A stretch of DNA of 14,940 nucleotides from Bacillota bacterium (GTDB lineage: Bacteria; Bacillota; Limnochordia; JAAZLZ01): the NCBI GenBank assembly GCA_012799075.1, contig JAAZLZ010000103.1:1-14940 (forward strand), in the 5' to 3' direction. The notes beneath the pieces were generated by a model that searched no databases, was not told the origin of the DNA, and worked only from the letters and a program-made list of their open reading frames with translations. Position 1 is the stretch's first letter; every line of letters begins with the position of its first letter. Positions 1 to 6,528 of the stretch are shown one piece after another. The position numbers were made by a program, and so were the translations under genes.

Positions 1-531
1 CGCCAGAACATCGCTGGTGTAGTGGACTCCCAAGTGGAGCCGGCTGAAGGCAATCAAACCTAGAAATAAGCTGCAAAGAAGGGCGATGGTTCCCTTGCGC
101 TTCGGATAGTTCTGGGCCAGTATCCAGCCGAAGAGTCCAAAGGCCGCGGTGCAGACAAAGGCATGACCGCTGGGAAAGGCGCAGCTGGAGGGGCCCTGCA
201 CTGGCCGCAGCCGACCCACCCATTGCTTTAGCAGGTGGTTGGCCATGGCGGAAGTGAGAAGGGATAGGCACAAAATGAAACCTAGCTGGAACAGCCGGAG
301 GATGAACAACGTCCCCAACATCAGCCCTGAACTGCAAGCAAGGCCCAAAGGCGTTCCGAACCAGCTGATTATGGCAGCCAACTCTTTTCCTTTCAGGGTT
401 GAAAAATCCCACTGATCCAGCCAGTTGAACCATCCGCAGGCAATGCCCCGGCTGCCCAACAGACCGAAGAGCCAAGCTGTGCCAAAGGCCATCGATATGC
501 CAAGGATCAGTTTTCGGTGCTTGGAGTTCAT
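1..531 (-). CDS. PAP2-family phosphatase, C-terminal end cut by window edge
   Basis: Type 2 phosphatidic acid phosphatase family membrane enzyme. Such enzymes remove phosphate from lipid phosphates or undecaprenyl pyrophosphate at the outer face of the membrane. The reading frame is open for 177 codons from ATG at 531 to the left edge. All three PAP2 signature motifs are visible in order: KxxxxxxRP (K102 to P110, KQWVGRLRP), PSGH (120-123) and SRxxxxxHxxxD (S163, R164, H170, D174). Hydrophobic segments fill the spaces between them (about 8-25, 50-100 and 124-160), as expected for a multi-pass protein. A GAGGTGA ribosome binding site lies at 541-547, nine bases before the ATG. Only the last segment is missing. 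It is transcribed away from the DJ-1-like gene. The family is secure; the substrate (for example undecaprenyl-PP recycling versus phosphatidate) cannot be told. Confidence 0.9.
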   Translation of the reverse strand, partial: MNSKHRKLILGISMAFGTAWLFGLLGSRGIACGWFNWLDQWDFSTLKGKELAAIISWFGTPLGLACSSGLMLGTLFILRLFQLGFILCLSLLTSAMANHLLKQWVGRLRPVQGPSSCAFPSGHAFVCTAAFGLFGWILAQNYPKRKGTIALLCSLFLGLIAFSRLHLGVHYTSDVLA

Positions 532-603
532 CTGATCGATTCACCTCATCACCGAGCTTTCGCTATGGGGAGGGAAAAACCTGCCCGGCCCATATTCCGA
601 AAA

Positions 604-632
604 TAGACAAAAGTATACATAAATGTTATTAT
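604..632 (+). promoter_or_regulatory. Sigma-A-like promoter for the DJ-1-like gene
   Basis: TAGACA at 604-609 (5 of 6 to the -35 consensus) and TATTAT at 627-632 (5 of 6 to the -10 consensus) are separated by exactly 17 bases. Transcription would start near 639 and give a leader of about 80 bases before the start codon at 721. On the minus strand the same AT-rich segment reads TATAAT (633 to 628), so it may also serve the divergent PAP2 gene, but no good -35 is seen for that direction. Confidence 0.6.
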
Positions 633-648
633 ATAGGCGTAAGTATTA

Positions 649-660
649 GGCAAGCTTGCC
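649..660. promoter_or_regulatory. 12-base perfect palindrome, possible operator
   Basis: GGCAAGCTTGCC is a perfect palindrome about 10 bases after the predicted transcription start of the DJ-1-like gene and between the two divergent genes. Its position would suit a repressor site. The symmetry is certain; the function is inferred, and no regulator gene in the window is an obvious partner. Confidence 0.3.
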
Positions 661-720
661 AATAAACAGAAAGGAGGCCAAGGGCAGCTTTAAAAAATCC
701 TATCTGGAGGTGTGGGGCAG

Positions 721-1980
721 TTGAAGAAGCTAGCGATTGTATTGGTTGTGGTTCTTTGCTTCGCCCTCCCAGCGGGGGCCAGGGAAAAAGAAGGGCCATT
801 GAGCGGCAAAAAGATCGGTCTGCTAGTCGCATCCGAGTTCAGCGACTTCCAAGCCTACTATTTGATCTCCTACTTGAGTGAGTTTGGGGCCAAGGTGGAA
901 AACATCATCATCGATTGGGTGACATGGAAGTTCTCCCGGCCCAATGTGGGCAGCAAAGGGGTAACGGGAATGTGGGATCTGACCTTGGACCCGGTTCCGA
1001 CCATGGGCCTTGGGGATCGCCACACGTTTGTGAGGTTTGCTGATGCAGATGTAAACTCTCTGGATGGACTGATCATCCTCGGGGGGAATTCCCCTGATGT
1101 GATGAAGACGGAACAGGTGGTCATCGACTTCGTGCGGGCCGCGTATGAGAAGGGGGCCGTGATCGGAGCCATTGAACGGGGGCCCTATGTCCTGACGACC
1201 GCGGGCCTTGCCCATGGCCGCAAGGTGACGGGCTTTCGGGTGATGAAGCATATCCTCTCTAGGATAGGGGAGTACCTCGATCAGCCAGTCGTAAGGGACG
1301 GGCGGATCGTCACCGCCCGGGATACCGATGCCACCGCGGAATTCGTTCGGGAGTTCTGTCGGGCCTTTGACCCCGCCTTTGACTGTGGAAAGAAAGACAT
1401 CCTGGCGGGGAAGAGGATTCTAATCGTTGCGGGTCAGGACTTTGAGGATATTGAGCTGGCGGTTCCGGCCATGGAGTTCATGTGGCGGGGCGCCGACGTG
1501 ATCTTCGGGACCTTCCCGCCTCCGACAGTTGCCCGTCCGCCCATGATCGGGGTTGATTTGGTGATGGGCAATTTCGGGATGTCCGTCCCCTTCCAGGAGA
1601 TCAGGGATACTGCTTATACCATTGCTCCCCTAAGCAAAATCCACCTAGACGACTTTGATCTGATCATGATCCCAGGGGCTTTCTGTCCGGATGCTTGCCT
1701 GGCCGATGGAACCCCTGTCCGGCTCCTTCGGCAGGCCTATGAGGCCGGCAAGGTAGTGGCAGCCATTTGCCATGGCCCCATGGTCCTTGCCGCGGCCGAT
1801 GTGGTGGAAGGGAAGAAGATCACCGGCTGGCTGGCCAGCAAAGACGATGTTGAGATCATGGGAGGAATTTGGCGGGATGACCTGCCCGCCATTATCGAAG
1901 GCAACGTAGTCAGCGGACGCACTCCCGATGATGTACCTGAGTTCATCGACGCAATGACTGAAGCCTTGCTCGCCCAGTAG
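721..1980 (+). CDS. Secreted protein with two DJ-1/PfpI domains
   Basis: A 419-residue protein with an N-terminal signal peptide (1-20, hydrophobic core, AGA before the likely cut) and two DJ-1/PfpI-type domains (about 30-215 and 225-417). The second domain keeps the nucleophile elbow AICHGP with C350 and H351 and the partner acid E245 in the EDIE segment. In the first domain the same places read AIERGP (E152 for Cys, R153 for His) and Q44 for the acid, so it is probably inactive. The family includes proteases, deglycase-like and stress proteins; the substrate here is unknown. TTG at 721 is chosen because GGAGGT at 706-711 lies nine bases before it; GTG at 712 is in frame but touches the ribosome binding site. 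Secretion is unusual, since most members are cytoplasmic. The gene has its own promoter and appears to be monocistronic. Confidence 0.85.
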   Translation: MKKLAIVLVVVLCFALPAGAREKEGPLSGKKIGLLVASEFSDFQAYYLISYLSEFGAKVENIIIDWVTWKFSRPNVGSKGVTGMWDLTLDPVPTMGLGDRHTFVRFADADVNSLDGLIILGGNSPDVMKTEQVVIDFVRAAYEKGAVIGAIERGPYVLTTAGLAHGRKVTGFRVMKHILSRIGEYLDQPVVRDGRIVTARDTDATAEFVREFCRAFDPAFDCGKKDILAGKRILIVAGQDFEDIELAVPAMEFMWRGADVIFGTFPPPTVARPPMIGVDLVMGNFGMSVPFQEIRDTAYTIAPLSKIHLDDFDLIMIPGAFCPDACLADGTPVRLLRQAYEAGKVVAAICHGPMVLAAADVVEGKKITGWLASKDDVEIMGGIWRDDLPAIIEGNVVSGRTPDDVPEFIDAMTEALLAQ

Positions 1981-1995
1981 GCGACATCGACTAAC

Positions 1996-2030
1996 GGGGC
2001 ACCCGGCCTAGCCGCGGTGTCCCTTCTTAT
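1996..2030 (+). terminator. Probable rho-independent terminator after the DJ-1-like gene
   Basis: GGGGCACC (1996-2003) pairs with GGTGTCCC (2016-2023) with one G-U pair; GGC/GCC (2005-2007 and 2011-2013) extends the stem inside. A T-rich run, TTCTTATT, follows. It begins 15 bases after the stop codon. The T-tract is imperfect, hence moderate confidence. Confidence 0.6.
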
Positions 2031-2073
2031 TGACAGGCAAATTCAACTTCGTCTTCTTGAAGGTTAGGTTATC

Positions 2074-2082
2074 TGATATAAT
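2074..2082 (+). promoter_or_regulatory. Extended -10 promoter of the TPM-lemA pair
   Basis: TGATATAAT is a perfect extended -10 element (TGn plus TATAAT at 2077-2082). The -35 region at 17-base spacing (2054-2059, TTCTTG) is weak, which is common for extended -10 promoters. Transcription would start near 2089, about 50 bases before the ATG at 2141. A TTGACA at 2030-2035 is too far upstream to pair with it. Confidence 0.6.
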
Positions 2083-2140
2083 CTTTGTGGAGATCGGAAG
2101 GGTTGGTTGCATCCTTGAATTGGCGAGGGGGGTGATATGG

Positions 2141-2857
2141 ATGCAGAAGGGCTTTAAGAAAGGGCTCTTAATCATAATGCTACTTCTCCTGGCAACGGTG
2201 AGCTGCTTTGCCGCCCTGCCAAGACCAGTCGGCTACGTGAACGATTTTGCCAACGTCATCAGCGGGGATCATCGTCGGCAGATGGAGGATGTGGCAATTG
2301 CGCTTCGGGATGATCAGGGGGTGGAGTTGGCGGTGGTCACCATCCGCTCCGCGGCGCCTTTGACCCCGAAGGACTATGCGACCCAGCTTTTTAATGAGTG
2401 GGGGATTGGCGGGCCTGAAGACAGCGGCCTGTTGATTCTGCTGAGTGTTGATGATCGGGAAATCCAGGTTGAAGTTGGTTATGGGCTGGAAGGTGTTCTT
2501 CCCGATGGGAAAGTGGGGGCTGTCCTTGATCAGGCTGTCGTTCCCCATTTGGCCAAAGGAGAGTACGGCCAGGGCCTATTGGCAGGTGCGAAGGTCTTTA
2601 AGGCAGAACTGGCCGGTGAGCACTACGAGCTTGATGCAAGGGACAACGAGTGGCCAATAGCATTTATCATCTTCATCCTGATTGCGGTGATTGTGACCTA
2701 TCTGTCCCGGCGGAAAGGCCCCAAGGGGCCAGGGGGAACGGTTCGCCGCCCCAGGCCGGTTCCGGTGCCGAGGTCTCCCCATCGGCCTAGTGGCGGAGGT
2801 TTTGGCGGCTTTGGCGGAGGAAGAAGCGGCGGCGGTGGGGCCGGTCGAAAGTTCTAA
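2141..2857 (+). CDS. TPM-domain (YgcG/DUF477-type) membrane-anchored protein
   Basis: A 238-residue envelope protein. It has a signal sequence (about 1-24), a TPM domain (about 27-158, with the typical opening PRPVGYVNDFANVIS and the GLLILLSVDDREIQVEVGYGLEG core), one transmembrane helix (about 171-188), then a basic/proline stretch and a glycine-rich tail (217-236). TPM proteins are found in many bacteria, and some plant relatives act in photosystem II repair; the bacterial role is unclear, though pairing with LemA is common. The domain should face the outside. ATG at 2141 is preferred over the upstream in-frame TTG at 2030 because GAGGGGGGTG (2125-2134) sits just before it and the promoter lies between the two. 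Cys22 (TVSC) makes a poor lipobox. lemA follows 15 bases later in the same transcript. Confidence 0.88.
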   Translation: MQKGFKKGLLIIMLLLLATVSCFAALPRPVGYVNDFANVISGDHRRQMEDVAIALRDDQGVELAVVTIRSAAPLTPKDYATQLFNEWGIGGPEDSGLLILLSVDDREIQVEVGYGLEGVLPDGKVGAVLDQAVVPHLAKGEYGQGLLAGAKVFKAELAGEHYELDARDNEWPIAFIIFILIAVIVTYLSRRKGPKGPGGTVRRPRPVPVPRSPHRPSGGGFGGFGGGRSGGGGAGRKF

Positions 2858-2872
2858 TAGGGAGGCTGCAAG

Positions 2873-3424
2873 ATGAAAAAAGGTTGGATTATTGTCGGCG
2901 TAATCTTAGTTTTACTAGTTGCCGTCATGTCCCAGTATAATAATCTAATCACCCTGGAAACCAACGTGGATGCCAAGTGGGCCCAGGTGGAAAACCAGCT
3001 CCAAAGAAGAGCTGACCTTATCCCCAATCTGGTAAATACCGTGAAGGGTTATGCCAGCCATGAGGAGCGGGTCTTTTCCGAAATTGCCGCCGCAAGGAGT
3101 CGGCTCCTTGCCGCTGGGGATCCTAGTGAAAGGATGGAAGCCAACAACAGTTTGGATTCGGCCCTTGGCCGATTGCTGGCTATTGCTGAAAGCTACCCCG
3201 AGCTAAAGGCGGATGCCAGCTTTGTCCGGCTGCAAGATGAGCTCGCTGGGACGGAAAACAGGATTGCTGTGGAGCGGATGCGGTACAATGAGTCCGTTGA
3301 GAATTGGAATCGCACCGTCCGCCGCTTCCCGACGATGATCGTCGCGGGCTTGTTCGGCAAACAAGCCCGGCCCTACTTCGAAGCTGCTGAAAGCGCTAAA
3401 GAAGTTCCAAAGGTGCAGTTCTAA
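2873..3424 (+). CDS. lemA: LemA family protein
   Basis: A 183-residue protein with one N-terminal transmembrane helix (about 4-20) and a cytoplasmic or extracytoplasmic helical LemA domain. The family core is clear: NVDAKWAQVENQLQRRADLI (32-50) followed by PNLVNTVKGYASHEE (51-65). The C-terminus has the usual conserved end, FGKQARPYFEA followed by PKVQF. Length matches the family (about 180-200). GGGAGG lies just before the ATG. It is cotranscribed with the TPM gene, an association seen in many bacteria and thought to reflect a joint envelope function, although no biochemical role is established. A strong hairpin terminator starts five bases after the stop. Its stop overlaps the stop of the convergent minus-strand gene by four bases. 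Confidence 0.93.
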   Translation: MKKGWIIVGVILVLLVAVMSQYNNLITLETNVDAKWAQVENQLQRRADLIPNLVNTVKGYASHEERVFSEIAAARSRLLAAGDPSERMEANNSLDSALGRLLAIAESYPELKADASFVRLQDELAGTENRIAVERMRYNESVENWNRTVRRFPTMIVAGLFGKQARPYFEAAESAKEVPKVQF

Positions 3425-4410
3425 GAAGAAAGGCGGCCCGGTTGCGGGCCGCCTTTCTGTTCGGCCTCAGTCTTGTTAGCCAGCAGCTTGACTCTGCCGA
3501 CCTGGATGATCATCTTAGCCAATTCATCATCGAGCCTGGTGCTTGTTTTCCTAAGGACATAGCCCCCAAGAAACGTTGCTGAGATAGCCAAGAAGGGAGC
3601 GGAAAGCAGAAAGGCTAAAGTGGAGGTTGCGGCCATGTAGACGCTGAAGGGAAAGGTGACTCCGATTAGCAGGCTGAAGGCTTTGATGGCCGTAGTCAGG
3701 AATAGAAACGAACCAAACCCAAAACCGCCGATCAGCGTTTGCGCGGCGATGAGGGCTGAAGTGGAATGAAGGAAGTTGATGAATGTCCTAGCGGATATCT
3801 CGTCAACCCCGATAACTTCCCTGATTGCCTTTCGATCGGCCTCGGAGAGCTTTGCCAGCTCTTGCCCGAGGATTTCCTCAAGATCTGCTATTTCCTTTGC
3901 GGATGCTCCGGCCAATCGGGCCTTTAGGGCTTCCATTTGTTCCTTGATAATTGCTTCAAATACTGCATTCTCCAAGGAAATGGCATCGGGATAGAGATGA
4001 ACGTCCATCCCCAGATTGACAGCCGCTCGATTAATCAGCGCTGCCGCAATTTGATCCCGAGTCGCGCTGGCATCCACCTGGGCCAGGGCTCTTACCTTAC
4101 GGTACAGTTGACGAGATACAGTTCTTGGATGCAATCGGGACAGGCGCATTGCTTCATTGTCAACGGCTCGATTGATAACATCCACATCCCGGCTTAAGGC
4201 ATCCTTCGTCTGTCGCATCAATTCCCCAGTCCGGGGAGAAGCTCGGCCAACCAGCCATGTGGTGATGCTAGCCACCCCATCCCCAAGCGTCTTGAATCCT
4301 TTCTGCAGCCCTTGATTGAACACATTGAGGCTAGTGACAGCGTTCAGCTGGCTCAAGAGGGCTATTTTTTCCTCTGGGGAAAGGAGCTCAAGGCCTACCA
4401 TGAAAAGCAT
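3421..4410 (-). CDS. Uncharacterised helical membrane protein, YaaW-like
   Basis: A 329-residue protein that I do not recognise with certainty. Its first 210 residues are soluble and helical, with charged segments (about 150-200) of coiled-coil character. Residues about 215-286 are hydrophobic and glycine-rich (IGGFGFGSFLF, then two further segments), suggesting two or three membrane helices. The order of a helical domain, a KLSEADRKAI-type segment and a small hydrophobic glycine-rich region recalls E. coli YaaW (UPF0174); this is a resemblance, not a firm assignment. The start at 4410 is supported by GGTGAG overlapping the upstream stop, about seven bases before it. It follows the DUF457-like gene by six bases, so the two are cotranscribed. 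The last dozen codons contain the lemA terminator, so its own message may be prone to ending before the stop codon. Confidence 0.6.
   Translation of the reverse strand: MLFMVGLELLSPEEKIALLSQLNAVTSLNVFNQGLQKGFKTLGDGVASITTWLVGRASPRTGELMRQTKDALSRDVDVINRAVDNEAMRLSRLHPRTVSRQLYRKVRALAQVDASATRDQIAAALINRAAVNLGMDVHLYPDAISLENAVFEAIIKEQMEALKARLAGASAKEIADLEEILGQELAKLSEADRKAIREVIGVDEISARTFINFLHSTSALIAAQTLIGGFGFGSFLFLTTAIKAFSLLIGVTFPFSVYMAATSTLAFLLSAPFLAISATFLGGYVLRKTSTRLDDELAKMIIQVGRVKLLANKTEAEQKGGPQPGRLSS
3429..3460. terminator. Strong rho-independent terminator after lemA, inside the opposing gene
   Basis: AAAGGCGGCCC (3429-3439) and GGGCCGCCTTT (3446-3456) form a perfect 11-pair stem with a 6-base loop, followed by TTTCTGTT for the plus strand. 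On the minus strand the stem is followed by TTTCTTCTTAG. It can act in both directions. The stem encodes residues near the C-terminus of the convergent YaaW-like protein. Confidence 0.85.
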
Positions 4411-4416
4411 TTCCGC

Positions 4417-5235
4417 TCACCGCCCGGTTTGAAGAAGCTCAGAGGTCATTCCATCGAAGTATCGGCTTGCGAAGGCTTTGGCCGCATCCATCTCTTCCGC
4501 CAGGACGAGGGAAAATATGTCATGGGAAATTTGAAATGCCCAGAGGGAGTTTCCCATCAACCAAACCCTGTCATCGACCAAGGTGCCCTTGACTAGGGAG
4601 CCGATGAAGGGGAAAATGACGGCTTTAGGCTGAAACACATCGATGGCAAGGTGAATTCCCACCCCCAATGCGAGGGACCCCAGTAATGCTCCCGCTGCCT
4701 TCCTGGCGTTCCGGAAAACCCAGTAGTCGCTTGCTTCCTCCGTCGACTTCAACCACTCCAAATACAATTTCCGCAGTATGAAAAGGCCTATGGAGCTGTG
4801 GAAAAGAAAGAAGCGGTGACGCCCGATTCCCAGGTATCTGATGTCTAGGTCCGGCGCCATCATTCCCCGGGTAAGACCGAACCAGCCTGTCGGGACCAAG
4901 ACGGAGTACTTGGCTGCTGTACAACTGAAATCAGCGGCTTTCTCCAGCGCGGGCTTCAGTTTGCGCAGCCAATCGGCACTTACAATTTCATCGTCCCTGT
5001 GGCCCAAAATCAACGAGTCAACGACCGCCATGCCCTGATTGGAGCTTCTCCGGGTCAATTCCGCAGGCACCTTATCTTCACGAAGGATTCTCGCGATTAT
5101 GTCGTCTGCCATACAAAACGGCAAAGCAGCTCCACGGAGTTGTTGCTCCGCCGAGGAATTGCCTTCCACCTGCCTTTTAGATATTCGGTCGTCATCGATT
5201 CCTGGCGAGAAGTCTTGTTGTGAGGATGCCTGCAT
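4417..5235 (-). CDS. Protein with DUF457/YdjM-like metal-hydrolase signature
   Basis: A 272-residue protein. The second half shows the motif series of DUF457/YdjM membrane-bound metal-dependent hydrolases: PDLD (128-131), HRxxxHS (H140, R141, H146, S147), HxxxD (H195, D199), then a proline-containing segment QPKAVIFPF (202-210). Hydrophobic segments lie around 143-157 and 180-198. Family members are inner-membrane proteins; E. coli YdjM is DNA-damage induced, and the chemistry is not well defined. The N-terminal 110 residues are polar and not recognised, so this is not a typical all-membrane member. ATG at 5235 has no good ribosome binding site; an internal ATG (residue 42) is possible. A good minus-strand promoter ends about 38 bases upstream. 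The YaaW-like gene follows after six bases. The assignment rests on motifs only. Confidence 0.6.
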   Translation of the reverse strand: MQASSQQDFSPGIDDDRISKRQVEGNSSAEQQLRGAALPFCMADDIIARILREDKVPAELTRRSSNQGMAVVDSLILGHRDDEIVSADWLRKLKPALEKAADFSCTAAKYSVLVPTGWFGLTRGMMAPDLDIRYLGIGRHRFFLFHSSIGLFILRKLYLEWLKSTEEASDYWVFRNARKAAGALLGSLALGVGIHLAIDVFQPKAVIFPFIGSLVKGTLVDDRVWLMGNSLWAFQISHDIFSLVLAEEMDAAKAFASRYFDGMTSELLQTGR

Positions 5236-5279
5236 CGATCCGGCATGATCTATCCTTGGTGGACCAACCTGCTAGATTG

Positions 5280-5308
5280 ATTAAATCATAATTGGTAGTA
5301 TTTTGCAA
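5280..5308 (-). promoter_or_regulatory. Promoter of the DUF457-like/YaaW-like pair
   Basis: On the minus strand TTGCAA (5308 to 5303) and TTTAAT (5285 to 5280) are spaced by 17 bases, and TGA directly before TTTAAT makes it an extended -10. Transcription would start near 5273, about 38 bases before the ATG at 5235. Confidence 0.55.
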
Positions 5309-5339
5309 GCATTTAGTCGGGTACCGCCTGTCACCCTTC

Positions 5340-5368
5340 TTTATTCTTCGCCCTCGATGATGTACAAT
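5340..5368 (+). promoter_or_regulatory. Promoter of the LacI-family gene
   Basis: TACAAT (5363-5368, 5 of 6 to consensus) forms the -10. At 17-base spacing the -35 is TTTATT (5340-5345, weak). The expected start point, near 5375, coincides with the first base of the operator palindrome, which fits autorepression. Confidence 0.5.
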
Positions 5369-5374
5369 AGGAGC

Positions 5375-5386
5375 GTAAACGTTTAC
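5375..5386. promoter_or_regulatory. LacI-family operator upstream of the regulator gene
   Basis: GTAAACGTTTAC is a perfect 12-base palindrome with a central CG, the usual form of LacI/GalR-family sites. It overlaps the expected transcription start of the regulator gene, and an identical copy precedes iolM. Autoregulation is inferred from position. Confidence 0.85.
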
Positions 5387-5405
5387 AGACATTGAGGTGA
5401 TGGAC

Positions 5406-6398
5406 TTGAGTCCAACCATTAAGGATATTGCCCTTCGGGCCGGCGTTTCTTATGCGACGGTGTCGAGAGCCTTAAACAACCATCCCGAGGTTAGCAAGGC
5501 AACCCGGGAGAAGGTCCTGCACCTTGCCAAGGAAATGGGCTACCGCCCTAATGCTATTGCCAGGGGCTTAGTGACCAAGGAGACAAGGACCATCGGTCTG
5601 GTGCTCCCTGATATCACCAACCCTTTTTTCCCTGAGGTTGCCAGGGGTGTTGAAGAAGCTGCCAGTGAAAGCGGATACAGCGTCTTTCTGTGTAATACCG
5701 ACTGGAGCAGCGAGCGGGAAGAGGAGCACCTACATGCTTTGATGCAAAAACAGGTGGACGGCTTCATCGTCGCGCCTAGCTCTGATCAGCTGACCCACTT
5801 GCTCAAGATCCTCGATGCCGGCTGCAAGGCCGTCTTCATCAGCGGCGTCATCAGTCATCCAAACAGCGTTTCCATCATCATCGACAATGTCCGGGGAGCC
5901 CAAATGGCCGTTGAACACCTGCTGAAAAAAGGCCATCGCCAAATAGGCTTCGTCGGGGGCGTCCAAGACGTTGCCACCAACAACGAACGCTTCCTTGGCT
6001 ACAGGAAGGCCCTGGAAAGTTGGGGAATCGGACTGGAATGGGATTGCATCAGGAAAGGCGATTTCCGCCGGGAAGGGGGGCTGGCCGTCACCAAGGAGCT
6101 GCTCCGCCTTGAAGAGCGCCCTACCGCCATCTTCGCGGCCAACGATCTAACGGCCCTGGGAGTCCTTCAGGCCGTCAAAGAGGAGGGGCTGGCCATTCCC
6201 CAGGACGTGGCCGTTGTCGGGTTTGACGACATTCAGTTTGCTTCCCTGCCGGAAATTGAACTGACCACCATCGCCCAGCCCAAGTTCCAGATGGGCCGCC
6301 TCGCTTTTCAAAAACTTCTTCAGATGAACAAGGAAGACGGCCCTGCAAAAGAAAGAATCATACTAAGACCTAAGCTGGTCGTTCGTAAAACCAGTTAG
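5406..6398 (+). CDS. LacI-family transcriptional repressor of the inositol locus
   Basis: A 330-residue LacI/GalR regulator. The N-terminal helix-turn-helix (TIKDIALRAGVSYATVSRAL, residues 4-23) and hinge helix (about 48-56) are followed by a periplasmic-binding-protein-like effector domain (about 61-330; IGLVLPDITNPFFPEVARGV at 63-82, DVAVVGFDDI near 270). Such proteins bind a sugar or related ligand and release a palindromic operator. TTG at 5406 is preferred: GAGGTG (5394-5399) lies six bases before it and the protein then starts MSPTIKDIA, typical for the family. GTG 5397 or ATG 5400 would overlap the ribosome binding site. The same operator lies before this gene and before iolM, so it is very likely a local regulator, with an inositol or a catabolite as effector (inferred). 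This differs from the DeoR-type IolR of Bacillus. Confidence 0.93.
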   Translation: MSPTIKDIALRAGVSYATVSRALNNHPEVSKATREKVLHLAKEMGYRPNAIARGLVTKETRTIGLVLPDITNPFFPEVARGVEEAASESGYSVFLCNTDWSSEREEEHLHALMQKQVDGFIVAPSSDQLTHLLKILDAGCKAVFISGVISHPNSVSIIIDNVRGAQMAVEHLLKKGHRQIGFVGGVQDVATNNERFLGYRKALESWGIGLEWDCIRKGDFRREGGLAVTKELLRLEERPTAIFAANDLTALGVLQAVKEEGLAIPQDVAVVGFDDIQFASLPEIELTTIAQPKFQMGRLAFQKLLQMNKEDGPAKERIILRPKLVVRKTS

Positions 6399-6442
6399 AG
6401 AATATCCCCACAGGCAGAGTTATCATAATACAGTAAATAATC

Positions 6443-6469
6443 TTGACAAGCCGATTAGTTAGATATACT
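6443..6469 (+). promoter_or_regulatory. Promoter of the inositol operon
   Basis: A perfect -35 TTGACA (6443-6448) is followed by TATACT (6464-6469, 5 of 6) at 15 bases or TACTAT (6466-6471, 4 of 6) at 17 bases. The start point would fall near 6476, just before the operator at 6482-6495, so a bound repressor would block it. Confidence 0.7.
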
Positions 6470-6481
6470 ATTAAGACAAAT

Positions 6482-6495
6482 CGTAAACGTTTACG
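6482..6495. promoter_or_regulatory. LacI-family operator of the inositol operon
   Basis: CGTAAACGTTTACG is a perfect 14-base palindrome that contains the same 12-base core found at 5375-5386. It lies just downstream of the TTGACA promoter and 33 bases before the iolM start codon. Confidence 0.88.
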
Positions 6496-6528
6496 AAAGG
6501 ATTTTTTCTCTGCAAGGAGTGAGCCTAG

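Noticed and set aside
670..677. AAAGGAGG as a ribosome binding site for a leader peptide
   Set aside because: No start codon lies at a suitable distance downstream and no short reading frame follows.
823..1251. Long antisense frames within the DJ-1-like gene
   Set aside because: They are shadows of a clear coding gene, with no ribosome binding site and no recognisable protein features; the same holds for other opposite-strand frames across the iol genes.
2030..2082. TTGACA at 2030 paired with TATAAT at 2077 as one promoter
   Set aside because: The spacing is 41 bases, far beyond the usual 16-18.
2030..2140. In-frame TTG start at 2030 giving a longer TPM protein
   Set aside because: The extension overlaps the terminator end and contains the TATAAT promoter; the signal peptide and ribosome binding site both fit ATG at 2141.
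3937..5248. Plus-strand frames across the YaaW-like and DUF457-like genes
   Set aside because: They overlap the minus-strand genes, lack domain signatures, and the minus-strand pair has a good promoter and motif support.
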